Positions 9,728 to 17,455 of a DNA stretch of 21,736 nucleotides are shown one piece after another. The stretch covers positions 1 to 21,736 of the forward strand of contig JAJDBO010000324.1 of NCBI GenBank assembly GCA_029261305.1, read 5' to 3'. The stretch is from Nitrospirales bacterium (GTDB taxonomy: Bacteria; Nitrospirota; Nitrospiria; Nitrospirales; UBA8639). Position 1 is the first letter of the stretch. Each line of letters starts with the position of its first letter. Both the position numbers and the translations under genes were made by a program. Below the pieces are notes generated by a model. The model was not told the DNA's origin and did not search any database. It saw only the letters and a list, made by a program, of their open reading frames with translations.

Positions 9728-10042
9728 GAATCTACTCCTCTCCAGTTCTACCCAATTACTTACAATTGGTAATTTAAAAGGATTTTCTTTTTCGTTTTTT
9801 TCACAGGATCATGCTACGCGTCACCCATTGGGACAGAAAAACCATTCACATTTGGGCCAAATCCGCATTCCAGGTTACTCTGGGAAAAACATCACTTTTA
9901 TGGCTTAAGTTCCGATAGAGAGATAGTAGATTGCAATTGACTAGCCCTAAGGATAAATTCGTCTCTAATATGGCTTTTGCACCTAAAAAAACTCATCAGA
10001 TTGAATCAAATACAAAGGAAAAAAATTCAAGGGGCCAACCAA
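9728..10042. other. Intergenic region between copy B and the 212-residue membrane gene
   Basis: This AT-rich stretch separates two divergent genes and must hold both 5' regions. A small inverted repeat (CCAATTA...CAATTGG) lies near 9750-9768, close to the copy B ribosome-binding site. The TATCTAATC palindrome seen upstream of copy C is absent. I see no gene here; in-frame TTG/ATG codons before 10043 lack a good ribosome-binding site. Confidence 0.4.
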
Positions 10043-10681
10043 ATGAATGTTGAATCACTCAGCAATGAAACTTTAATTGGAACAAGACGATTAAATCGGT
10101 TTTTTGCAGTTTACCTTGGGGCCTTCTTTTTCATAGGTTTTGCGATATCTTGTGTATATGGCTTCACTGCATTAGCTAAGACGAAAGAGCTCCAGCTTAC
10201 ATTCGAATTCATATTAAGTTCGATGGGCTTGCTCGTCATAGGGATGGCAGTTTCCTTTAGTATTTCATTATTGCTTGGGAGTAAAATGGTTCAAGCTCTT
10301 GCTCGCAAATTAGATCATGAGAATGTGATCTCCACACTTCAACCCTTAATCATTAGTGGGGACTTCCCATTCATTGGATTCCATATCTGTTTTTTGACTG
10401 GAATCATGCTTACCCAGCTTGATGAAACACTCTGCACTACTCCATCGCTGAAAGCCTTTGAAGATTTAATTTCCATACAATGCATTCCACTTTTCCTTGG
10501 CCTGAATGCTTTCATTTTAGGCATTGGTGCTGGTGTTGCCCTATGGGCCTATCTTTGGACGACGAAACGAGAAAAAAAGACTTCTTCCCCCATACATGTG
10601 AACTTCTTCTGGACAAAGAATTCCTCCATTGAATTCGGTATCCTCGCGGGCATCGTTGTCTTACTATCCCTATTCTTTTGA
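10043..10681 (+). CDS. Five-helix integral membrane protein, 212 residues
   Basis: The start is chosen at ATG 10043 because AGGGG lies eight bases upstream; a longer frame opening at TTG 9977 would add a charged N-terminus without a ribosome-binding site. Hydrophobic segments lie near residues 20-42, 55-78, 104-124, 145-172 and 197-212. There is an acidic/Cys-containing outer loop (QLDETLCTTPSLKAFED) and a basic loop (TTKREKKTSSPIHV) before the last helix. The gene sits between copies B and C, both on the other strand. Topology and the SSPIHV patch resemble the protein at 18335 (SAPIHL), so the two may be distant paralogues. Function unknown. Confidence 0.75.
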   Translation: MNVESLSNETLIGTRRLNRFFAVYLGAFFFIGFAISCVYGFTALAKTKELQLTFEFILSSMGLLVIGMAVSFSISLLLGSKMVQALARKLDHENVISTLQPLIISGDFPFIGFHICFLTGIMLTQLDETLCTTPSLKAFEDLISIQCIPLFLGLNAFILGIGAGVALWAYLWTTKREKKTSSPIHVNFFWTKNSSIEFGILAGIVVLLSLFF

Positions 10682-10763
10682 CTTTTCCAACTCACGTCGC
10701 CCCCTGCGGACTTATAAAAACATAGTAAAAGTTATAGAAATAGAAGTAGGTATGAGGATTGAT

Positions 10764-11443
10764 CAATAACGCAATTAACAGACCGGCTTGATCACGAGAA
10801 TTCCTCTCCTTACTCCACAACCTTCCTCGCGCCCCACGTAGTGACCCATGGTAGGATTCATAGCCATTTTTTCACGCACGAAGGCAAAAATGGCATCAGG
10901 ATCGTTTCCCAATTCCTGCGCTTTATCGATAATGAACTGGTCAGCCGTGTTTGCATCAGGGGTGGATTCCAAATTGGGATCTGAAGTCTGCGCATGCGCC
11001 TCGCTCACGAACAAGCTCGACAACAGGTCGAGCCACGTTTTCCCCTCCCCTTCTTCTTTGCCTGTTCCTTGCCTAACATATCCTCTATTTTTCGAACGGC
11101 GAGATGAATGTTGGGGCTCAAGGTTTTTTGCGGATGCCAATTGCTGGCCATCTGGAACATCACAACTCACCGCATCGCTTTCGTGCCGCTTCGTCAGATT
11201 TTCAATATTTGGCAGCACCTCCAGCTCTTGGAGTTGCCCATTAACTTTGTCAATGATGGAAGAGACTTGATTCTTGAGCATATGTACAGGAATCGCTGCT
11301 TGAACCACCCCGAGTTTGGCCGAAACCAAGGGTGGCTGAGGTAGAGCACACCCAAGTGCTATTGGTTGCACACTTTGCGCAATAAAAATGCACGCAATGG
11401 CAGTACATAGATGCTTAAACCAGAATGTTTCTATCCACCTCAT
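10764..11443 (-). pseudogene. Decayed transglutaminase-like copy C (frameshift plus 3' truncation)
   Basis: It begins MRWIETFWF with GGGGAG nine bases upstream and matches copy A most closely (SSIIDKVNGQLQELEVLPNIENLTKRH, KEEGEGKTWLDLL, VSEAHAQTSDPNLES). After FAFVRE a single base is missing beside a run of six T on the plus strand (10867-10872). The frame as written therefore ends at 10775 in unrelated residues. Restoring one base recovers GYESYHGSLRGARG and then DQAGLLIALL. Homology stops at about 10764, inside the core and before the His and Asp motifs. The gene is therefore dead as an enzyme or module, although a 222-residue exported fragment could still be made. Confidence 0.88.
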
Positions 11444-11851
11444 AACAAAACTCTCCCCATGTTAAGTAGTTTCACCATTTAAGTTGAATTATTCTGATTT
11501 AACCAGTTTGTTAGTCCAGGCATTGGTTGGATAGTACGCAACAAGCATGCCATTAATAACCATAATAGGTACATAATTAAATATTTTTATAAATCAATGG
11601 GTTATTGTTGAAATAGAGGAAGGCAGGGAACCAGTTTAGTTCAGTGATTATTAAAAACTGTATCTAATCAGATACAGTTGTTTATCAGATTAGATACACT
11701 TTGTGCGAAACTAAGGTTTTTTAGAAGGACGCCACACTACCTGCTGAGGAAGGTATACGAAGAAACACTTAAAATCTAAGGAGAACGTTCGGCAAAGATA
11801 TTCCGACAAAAGGGTTATAAGATAGAATCTTTGGGGCATTTCTGCTACGCA
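11444..11851. other. Upstream region of copy C, duplicated at about 15340-15600
   Basis: This is a non-coding, AT-rich stretch of 408 bases. The portion near copy C matches the region at 15340-15600, for example CGCAACAAGCATGCC against CGCAACAATCATGCC, and includes the two-part palindrome. The remainder up to the 197-residue gene shows no gene. The matched region therefore appears to be the ancestral 5' region of a transglutaminase-module gene. Confidence 0.55.
11656..11699. repeat. Two-part palindromic element, copy 1 (possible operator)
   Basis: A perfect hairpin has arms AACTGTATCT (11656-11665) and AGATACAGTT (11670-11679) around the loop AATC. GATTAGATAC at 11688-11697 is the inverted copy of GTATCTAATC at 11660-11669, with starts 28 bases apart. 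The element can be read as two inverted TATCTAATCNGATA sites. It lies 213 bases upstream of the copy C start. A dimeric regulator site or alternative RNA hairpins are both possible. Confidence 0.6.
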
Positions 11852-12445
11852 TCATCCAATTGAAGTCTCCTCCTTTTCTTCAATGTAAAGAATGCGGTGA
11901 TTTTGGATCTCCCACCACCAGACCCATCCACATTCAAGACATAATATTCCTAAGAAGTACCCAATTAAGATCCCTTGGAAAAGATTCAGGCACAGGCTTT
12001 CTCCTCGAATATCAAACACCTGACACAAGATAGAATTTGAAGAATCCATAACACCCAAAAAGAGAAAAACTCCAACTACGCAAAATCTGGTTAAGCCAAT
12101 TAAGTACCCCCCTCTGTTTATTCCTCTGAGAGCTCCATTTTTGATCCGAGGCACAAGACTAAACTTCACGCCAATAATTCCCAACATGAGCCCTACGGGG
12201 ATTCCCAATAACACTCCCTTACTCACAACCACCCAATTCTGGATGAGGCCCCAAAAACAGGGTTCGCTAAACATCAAAAACACTAAGACAAATGTTAAAG
12301 TATATCCCAGATTCTCACTAAAAATTTGATTCAAGACACGTTCTTTTCGGCCCTTCACCAAGCGGACCATATCCATTACATTATGGAAAGGACCCAGCAC
12401 CAGAAGTAATAAGGCAAGGAAAAGCAAACTATTGCACATATTCAT
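11852..12445 (-). CDS. Five-helix integral membrane protein, 197 residues
   Basis: This intact frame starts at ATG 12445 (MNMCNSLLFL), with AAAGG about eleven bases upstream; the ATG two codons later is an alternative. Hydrophobic segments lie near residues 5-27, 46-62, 74-95, 113-133 and 152-175, separated by short basic loops (RLVKGRKERVLNQ, PRIKNGALRGINRGG). The tail is acidic (YIEEKEETSIG). Cysteines and tryptophans cluster near 169-178 (CLECGWVWWW). It has no paralogue in this window and I do not recognise the family. It lies in the same orientation as decayed copy C, about 410 bases upstream of it, so they are unlikely to form one operon. Confidence 0.7.
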   Translation of the reverse strand: MNMCNSLLFLALLLLVLGPFHNVMDMVRLVKGRKERVLNQIFSENLGYTLTFVLVFLMFSEPCFWGLIQNWVVVSKGVLLGIPVGLMLGIIGVKFSLVPRIKNGALRGINRGGYLIGLTRFCVVGVFLFLGVMDSSNSILCQVFDIRGESLCLNLFQGILIGYFLGILCLECGWVWWWEIQNHRILYIEEKEETSIG

Positions 12446-12571
12446 TAAGGCTAAAACCTTTCAGGTCTTTTACATTAGGATAAAGCTGAGGTTGCAGTTT
12501 TTTCAGTTTATAAAGAGCTTCAACTTGGTTAACCTACACAACTAAACTACTACACCCAAAAGTCTCTAGTC

Positions 12572-12837
12572 TTTTATCGGAACATTCCTCACTGGCCTTA
12601 CCAAAATTACCCTTTTCTCTTTTCCTGTTAGTCTTATTCAATCAAGTTTTATTTTTTTCATCGCCCTTCATTGTCCTTCACCTACGTTTCCTTACAATTA
12701 TAAGTTTAGAAAATTGGCAAAACCCAAACTGGTGTATTTTCTTTCTTTCAATGCTCATGACTTTTCAGGAAAGTCCGAGAACTACATAGGGAAATATGCC
12801 CCCGCGAGACCAATCATCAACGTGAGGTTACTCATCT
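12572..12837 (+). repeat. Conserved leader region before the 268-residue gene (copy 1)
   Basis: About 250 non-coding bases here are repeated at 17113-17357 with high identity; GAGAACTACATAGGG is shared exactly and long stretches differ only by point changes. Both copies immediately precede a member of the same membrane-protein family. The leader therefore probably carries its promoter and 5' untranslated region. The upstream stretch 12446-12571 shows nothing else. Confidence 0.6.
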
Positions 12838-13644
12838 ATGCTACCCCCTCTCCCCACCCTTTCAGGTAATCACCTTCATCTTTGGCCAGTTATTCGTGAG
12901 GCCGTCGCCTTTCCTTGGCAATACCGACAGATGTTGTGGAAATGGGTATTGGTGTGTGGAACGTTGGCAGGGCTAACAAATTATGTCCTCGAAAGCTACA
13001 TTGTCCCCGAAAGTGAAAAGGTCGATGACCTGTCAGGCCTGTTTGATGATTTAGGATATACATTTATCCTTGGGGCTCTCAGCATTTTCGTTTATACCCT
13101 TTTTTGTATTCGCTGCCATAGATTGGTGTTGTTGAAACCAACTCCTGAAATTGAAGCCTCGGTTTTCCAATTGGGCAAGCGAGAATACAACTTTCTCTCT
13201 TTTCTTTTAAAAGTTTGTTTGAGAATGTTTATTCTCATCCCGGTAATTCTTCTGATTGCCGTGCTTTCAACCCTTATTGGCATTTCCGACGGTCCCTATC
13301 AAGATATGATATTCTGGCTTGTCTTAGGCCCACCAACTGCCTATATTTTAGGCCGATTTTGTATGGTTTTTCCTGCTACAGCAATCGATTTAGAACCTTC
13401 CTTGGCTTGGGCCTGGGAGCAATCCAAAGACTTGGCATGGCGGCTTGGAATACTTGCAGGGGTTCTGCCTTGGCTTTTTTCTTTCATCTATGAGGGAAAG
13501 TTATTCTTCGGAATCGATCAATACGCCTTGGCCCATTCGATCACCTACGGCTTCTTGTCATTTATCTTTATCGCCATAGAAGTGGCTGTTATCAGCATTG
13601 CCTTTCGGGAACTTTCAGGATTTGAGAGTCCACAAAAAACTTAA
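12838..13644 (+). CDS. Six-helix membrane protein, 268/288-residue family, copy 1
   Basis: The start is ATG 12838; a stop lies in frame five codons upstream and GTGAGG sits ten bases before the start. Hydrophobic segments lie near residues 35-52, 74-92, 118-148, 156-180, 198-218 and 234-256. Shared with the protein at 17418 are AFPWQYR, LWKW, FCIRCHRL, LGRxCMVFPxTAID, WAWEQSK, WRLGILAG, PWLF and IAFRELS. The pattern GR..MVFPATAID...AWAWEQSK...WRL resembles bacterial membrane families such as UPF0259/YciC-like or the membrane domain of glycerophosphodiesterases. That assignment is tentative. The gene heads a plus-strand run with the genes at 13669, 14200 and 14743. Confidence 0.8.
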   Translation: MLPPLPTLSGNHLHLWPVIREAVAFPWQYRQMLWKWVLVCGTLAGLTNYVLESYIVPESEKVDDLSGLFDDLGYTFILGALSIFVYTLFCIRCHRLVLLKPTPEIEASVFQLGKREYNFLSFLLKVCLRMFILIPVILLIAVLSTLIGISDGPYQDMIFWLVLGPPTAYILGRFCMVFPATAIDLEPSLAWAWEQSKDLAWRLGILAGVLPWLFSFIYEGKLFFGIDQYALAHSITYGFLSFIFIAIEVAVISIAFRELSGFESPQKT

Positions 13645-13668
13645 GCAGGAACACCCTAGCTGGGAGCT

Positions 13669-14016
13669 ATGACTTTTCTTATTAAAAAATTTGCCAATTT
13701 TCTCCATTCACGTGGATATATCTCGATCACCAACAGCGATGCCATAAATTTGTTACCCGGAAGCGTGGCTTTAATCCTTCTTGTATGTGCGACTTGGTTT
13801 TCCGATTTTACGATAACCCTCAGTGAGGGCTCCTCTTTTCTTCCACCGTTCTTTGGGTCCGGGCTACTCAAAATTTTGTTTGGGGTTCCGCTCTTGTTAC
13901 TTGGTGCGTTTGGGTTTGTGATGTTCTGGCATACAAAAGATAACAACGGGTTACCTTCTAAGAAGAACGTTCTTTCCAGCCCTAAACCAGCAAAGGAAGA
14001 CAATAGCCAAAATTGA
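13669..14016 (+). CDS. Small two-helix membrane protein, 115 residues
   Basis: This frame opens 24 bases after the preceding stop, suggesting co-transcription. The nearest ribosome-binding candidate (GGGAG) is only two bases from ATG 13669, so the exact start is uncertain. Two hydrophobic segments lie near residues 28-46 and 64-87. The N-terminus is basic (TFLIKKFANFLHSRGY) and the hydrophilic tail is Lys/Ser-rich (PSKKNVLSSPKPAKEDNSQN). A reverse-strand frame of equal length overlaps it, but lacks membrane character and context. No equivalent is present in the second unit (17418-19658). Function unknown. Confidence 0.6.
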   Translation: MTFLIKKFANFLHSRGYISITNSDAINLLPGSVALILLVCATWFSDFTITLSEGSSFLPPFFGSGLLKILFGVPLLLLGAFGFVMFWHTKDNNGLPSKKNVLSSPKPAKEDNSQN

Positions 14017-14035
14017 GAGAGTTATAATAAGAGAG

Positions 14036-14057
14036 AATTTGGGGTCGGCCCCAAATT
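14036..14057 (+). terminator. GC-rich stem-loop after the 115-residue gene
   Basis: The arms AATTTGGGG (14036-14044) and CCCCAAATT (14049-14057) pair perfectly around a TCGG tetraloop, 20 bases after the stop codon. No T-run follows, so this is not a textbook intrinsic terminator. It could be an attenuating or mRNA-stabilising hairpin between the first two and last two genes of the run. Confidence 0.45.
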
Positions 14058-14199
14058 TCAAAATGACCCCAATTCCAATTTCTGAAACCCATGACGACTA
14101 GGCTCAAGAGATTGAGAGCCAAGCCGAAAAAGAAGAATGAGAGAAAACGAGGTCCCCTCACACCGGACTAAGGAATTATAGTTCTGCAAAGACATTTAT

Positions 14200-14691
14200 A
14201 TGACTTCCTCGCCTCCATCCCAACCGATTGTGCTCCGAGCCGCTTTCTTAACAGCAACATTTTTTATTTTTTTGATAATACTTCTGATGTTTCTGTATTA
14301 CCCCAAGTACACCACCTACAGACTAATGGATATCCTAGAAGCTTCCCTCCCTATAAGTCTGGGAATTCTGATCGGAGTGGTAGTTATCTGGCTGGTATTT
14401 CCTTCGTCTTATGCACCAAAATACTATGATGAATTTTTCCCGAAAATTTCTTGGGTCTTTTTGTCGTATTTGTTTTTTGCCCCCTTGGTCTTTGTGACAA
14501 TTTCAGGCATCTCTCCTTTTGACTACCACAAAATTCTCTTTTCCACTCACTCTCCCCTTAATTCTGTTTTCTATAATACCGAGAACATAGCCTTTCTCAC
14601 TTATCTCATATTCTTCTTAGCCTTGGGGGTCGGGATTAAAAAACACATGGCCCATGGCAACAACTCGCCTAACGTTCAATACCCCCCTTAA
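14200..14691 (+). CDS. Four-helix membrane protein, 163 residues
   Basis: The frame begins at ATG 14200 without a strong Shine-Dalgarno sequence and ends 51 bases before the next gene. Hydrophobic segments lie near residues 12-33, 48-67, 84-105 and 128-147. Tyr-rich loops (YYPKYTTYRL, YAPKYYDEFFPK) separate the early helices. The short tail is polar. It occupies the position between the 268-type and 147-type genes that the unrelated-looking 222-residue gene occupies in the second unit, so it appears to be exchangeable cargo. I do not recognise the family. Confidence 0.7.
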   Translation: MTSSPPSQPIVLRAAFLTATFFIFLIILLMFLYYPKYTTYRLMDILEASLPISLGILIGVVVIWLVFPSSYAPKYYDEFFPKISWVFLSYLFFAPLVFVTISGISPFDYHKILFSTHSPLNSVFYNTENIAFLTYLIFFLALGVGIKKHMAHGNNSPNVQYPP

Positions 14692-14742
14692 CAAGACATG
14701 GGCTTCATCACCAAGAATTACGTTGAAAAGTAGAGATAACAC

Positions 14743-15186
14743 ATGACTAGCCCCTTGACCTTAAGACAAATCCAAGTCCGCTCTACAGTAACAACACTTG
14801 TTCTCCTTTTCCCTCTTCTTTTTGCTATTACCCATTTCTTTTTTTTAGAACTTGAATTTAGTTCAACACCCTTTTTCCTTCGTGCAAACCTTGGTCTCGT
14901 CCTGGCCTTTCTGCTTTGCTGGATGTTGTCCCCATCCCCCAATGCTCCTGAATTTCAGACTGCAGGCATAAGCCGAAAGTCAGTTACAGTCATTTCCATG
15001 GTTCTGATCTTTGGGGTTCTTGTTGGTCTTTTTCGGGATTCCATTGTTCCTCCTTGGGTCAAATCTGAGACAGATCTTTTTGTCACTTCCTTCTTGTTGA
15101 TTCACGTGGTTTTTTTTATCGCGTTTCGTCACTGGGCTCAAAAATCTTCAGTCACTTCTTCGCAACCTAATCAATTACACTCCTAA
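14743..15186 (+). CDS. Four-helix membrane protein, 147-residue family, copy 2
   Basis: The protein has 147 residues, the same length as copy 1 at 7746, and aligns along its whole length: MTSPLTLRQIQVRSTV, FFLRANLGLVLAF, TAGISRKSV, FFIAFRHWAQKSS and SQPNQL. Hydrophobic segments lie near residues 18-36, 45-62, 80-98 and 110-128. It is closer at the DNA level to the broken copy at 19212 than to copy 1, so copies 2 and 3 separated more recently. It is the last gene of the plus-strand run that starts at 12838. The ribosome-binding site is weak (GAGA). No function can be assigned. Confidence 0.8.
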   Translation: MTSPLTLRQIQVRSTVTTLVLLFPLLFAITHFFFLELEFSSTPFFLRANLGLVLAFLLCWMLSPSPNAPEFQTAGISRKSVTVISMVLIFGVLVGLFRDSIVPPWVKSETDLFVTSFLLIHVVFFIAFRHWAQKSSVTSSQPNQLHS

Positions 15187-15934
15187 CCCTATCTCCCCTT
15201 GCAGAATCCAATCTAAACCCTTTTGGCAAACTCCCTCACAAATCATGAACCCCTCAGGAATCAGATCTTCAATCACACTAATTACAAATTCCCGTCTATA
15301 ACATTTTTGCTGATTTTTCCTTCCACATCATTGCGCAATTCCCCTTCTAATGTAGGTATTCCCCTTATTCAGACCAGATTCTTCTGAATTCACTAGTCGG
15401 TCATTCATGACACCGGTTAAATCTCACGCAACAATCATGCCGTTCGAACCCAAGATAGGGACGAAAAGATAAATAACTTAAAAATCAAACTATTACGTTA
15501 CGGATAGGGAAGCAGAAAAAAGTGAGGGGGACTCAGATAATTAAAAAAAAAGTATCTAATCAGATACAAGGATTTATCCGATTAGATACACCCTTAGTGG
15601 AAAACACGAACTGCGCAAAGGGGACTAGATACGTTTATTAATTGAAGTGATTACCGGTAGGGAGCTGGAAGGAAACTTAAACTGTCAGCAAAATAATATG
15701 AACAATAAATTGAGACTGGCCTACCATTTTTCGAAAGTGCCAGTTATTCTTCAGTTCTATAGCTGCCCCAATTATATCACCGACTATTTTTCCTGGGATA
15801 AAATAAACAGGAACTTCGGATTTGTGGTCGCAAAACTCAATATTTCTCCTGCGAGAGCTTTCATATTTAATGACTACGAACAATGCCAATGTACAGCATG
15901 TACTTTCAGCAAGGTGAGTATATTATCCAACCAG
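15187..15934. other. Gene-free region with duplicated flanks and a deletion scar
   Basis: Bases 15187-15304 match the 3' flank of the 147-residue copy 1 (8190-8305), including TCTATAACAT, which in copy B contains the reverse complement of its stop codon. Bases from about 15338 to 15600 match the 5' region of copy C, including the palindromic element. About 35 bases remain where a 1.4-kb transglutaminase-module gene would be expected. Between 15600 and 15934 I see only short frames without context: 110 codons on the plus strand (15647-15979, overlapping the DUF3592 remnant) and 70 codons on the minus strand (15677-15889). Neither is convincing. Confidence 0.55.
15552..15591. repeat. Two-part palindromic element, copy 2 (possible operator)
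   Basis: GTATCTAATC (15552-15561) and its inverted copy GATTAGATAC (15580-15589) start 28 bases apart, exactly as at 11660/11688, although the bases between them differ. A shorter hairpin GTATCT-AATC-AGATAC sits at 15552-15567. Conservation of spacing and core with divergent filler suggests a protein-binding or RNA-structural constraint. Confidence 0.6.
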
Positions 15935-17011
15935 TTATATTATTCGAGCATATCTCAAATTTGTAACTCCCCGCCTTAAGAAGAAAAAACTTCCCCCCAG
16001 CATTATCCATAACGGAATACGTAACCAAGGGAAAACGTTTTCATTGGCTTGATGTAAGATGGCTTCATTAGGATTTTTGGGATTTACGTAACATGTGGTC
16101 TTCGTACCCGAAGGTTACTCTGCAATAACACGTTTCGCTTTTTCTGCTGTCATATCATTACCAGCCATCGAGTAGTTACTCGATTCATATTTCTTTCCTT
16201 TTATTTGGTAACGGTAGAATATATCAACTATGTATGCCGAACTTTTTGAAATAGTTTCGCCCTTTTGTACCAATCCACTTTTTACAATGAGACACGATGT
16301 TGGGTGCCAATCCTCGGTGGTAAGGACTCTAGATTCAGCGTAATAGCTCATACCCAGAACAATAATAGCGGGGATAAAAAGGAGGGCACCATAGAACAGT
16401 TGTTGGGGAACCCTTGCCGCAGCTTTCCAATCTTGAATGCTAGCTTCAGGTTTTATACTTTCAGATGTCTGATCAACCAGAGGAAGATCAAAGTATTGTT
16501 TTAGAGCCTCGAATTTTTCTCGTACACGTGATTCGTGAACGGGAGAAGCCGCAATTAAGGGAATTGTCTTACCGGACTCTGGATGCGCTAATTCAAGTGC
16601 TAAAACATCACCCAGTTTCCAGCCCAATACCGTTTGAGGTATCTGTTTGAATTCGAGAGCAGTGTATTCATGAATTGCAGCTTTCCAGCCCTGTTTCCCC
16701 AGAGGAGATTTAGAACGAAACGTAATGTGATCAGGACCAATTTCGACCTTCAGATTGGAAAAAAACTCAATCGTTGCTTTAAAACTCAAGGACAAGACCA
16801 AAACTGCCAAAATTCCATAAAACCAATTTTCACTTTGTGATATCGCATTCCACGAAAAGCTAAAGCCCATACAGTATAGCGTAAGAAGGGCAACTATTGA
16901 CTGCAGGCTTGACTGGCTTGGGCTAAGGTCAAGAACCATAGGTAGCTTGGAGGGATCAAGCGGTTCCTGGTCAAGGATCTTTTTCCTCATCAAATTATAA
17001 ACATCATTCAT
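15935..17011 (-). pseudogene. DUF3592-like membrane protein interrupted by an in-frame TAA
   Basis: ATG 17011 has GAGGTG five bases upstream, and the frame runs 298 codons to a TAA at 16117-16115. The same frame then continues without a shift for 59 codons (PSGTKTTCYVNPKNPNEAIL...NLRYARII) to TAA 15937-15935, giving 358 residues if read through. Hydrophobic segments lie near 36-58, 63-85, 203-228 and, after the stop, about 328-345. The C-terminal half (WHPTSCLIV...VDIFYRYQIKGKKYESS...RVIAE-stop-PSGTKTTCYVNPKNP) has the layout of DUF3592 proteins, where an aromatic residue is usual before P.G. One base change of a Tyr codon (TAT/TAC to TAA) would explain the stop. The product would lack its last helix unless the stop is suppressed. 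Confidence 0.8.
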
Positions 17012-17023
17012 GCAAACACCTCA

Positions 17024-17041
17024 AACAGAAAGGTTTCTGTT
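17024..17041. promoter_or_regulatory. Inverted repeat just upstream of the DUF3592-like gene
   Basis: Arms AACAGAAA and TTTCTGTT pair perfectly around GG, ending 13 bases before the start codon and adjoining the ribosome-binding site at 17017-17022. The position suits a repressor site or a translational hairpin. No second copy was seen. Confidence 0.4.
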
Positions 17042-17112
17042 GCATTCAATGCCTACGAATTCAATACCTTGATGTGACAGGCAATAAAACCATTACGCTC
17101 TATAGCGTATTA

Positions 17113-17357
17113 TATTCATCGGAACATTCATCACTGGTCTCACCTAAATTACCATTTCCTTGCCCATTAGCCTTTTTCAAGCAGAATATATATTTTCATG
17201 ATCCTTGATTATTCTTCACCTACGTTTCATTACAATAATAAGATTAAAAATTACCAAAACCCAAACGGGTGTTTATTCTTTCTTATAATGCTCATAACTT
17301 TATTGGGAGAGGCCGAGAACTACATAGGGAGATATGACCCAGTAAGACCAATTATCA
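17113..17357 (+). repeat. Conserved leader region (copy 2)
   Basis: This stretch matches 12572-12822 nearly end to end, including CGGAACATTC, CACCTACGTTTC and GAGAACTACATAGGG. Unlike copy 1 it does not run into the start of a complete gene. It breaks off after CAATTATCAA and continues straight into an internal piece of a 268-type gene, so the 5' end of that copy was deleted. Confidence 0.6.
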
Positions 17358-17455
17358 AGTTGTAGAAATGGGTTTTGGTGTGTGGAGAATTGGTTGGGTT
17401 ACTGAGAGTCAAAGCCTATGAAACTTACTACATGCCTTCAGAAAATATTCGATAA
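17358..17455 (+). pseudogene. Internal remnant of a 268-type membrane gene
   Basis: The bases aligned with codons for WKWVLVCGTLAGL...VLESYIVPESEK in the 12838 gene (about 12933-13025) reappear here in degraded form, for example GGTGTGTGGA and the stretch around TGAAACTTACTACATG. A complete second copy follows at once. The arrangement records a tandem duplication whose first copy collapsed to about 100 bases. Confidence 0.6.

Noticed and set aside
9811..11865. A shared 'TGCTACGC(A/G)TCA(C/T)CCA' string near 9814 and 11843
   Set aside because: About 18 bases with mismatches, one copy at the end of a coding region; no flanking similarity, so probably chance.
13656..14003. A 115-codon reverse-strand frame opposite the small two-helix gene
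   Set aside because: The plus-strand frame follows the preceding gene by 24 bases and has membrane-protein character; the reverse frame has neither context nor recognisable features.
11656..15591. The palindromic pairs as CRISPR repeats or integron attC sites
   Set aside because: Only two copies exist, almost 4 kb apart, without regular spacers, cas genes, an integrase, or recognisable attC core sites.
15647..15979. A 110-codon plus-strand frame and a 70-codon minus-strand frame in the gap
   Set aside because: The first overlaps the read-through part of the DUF3592-like gene on the other strand; the second starts only at TTG without a ribosome-binding site. Neither resembles a known family.
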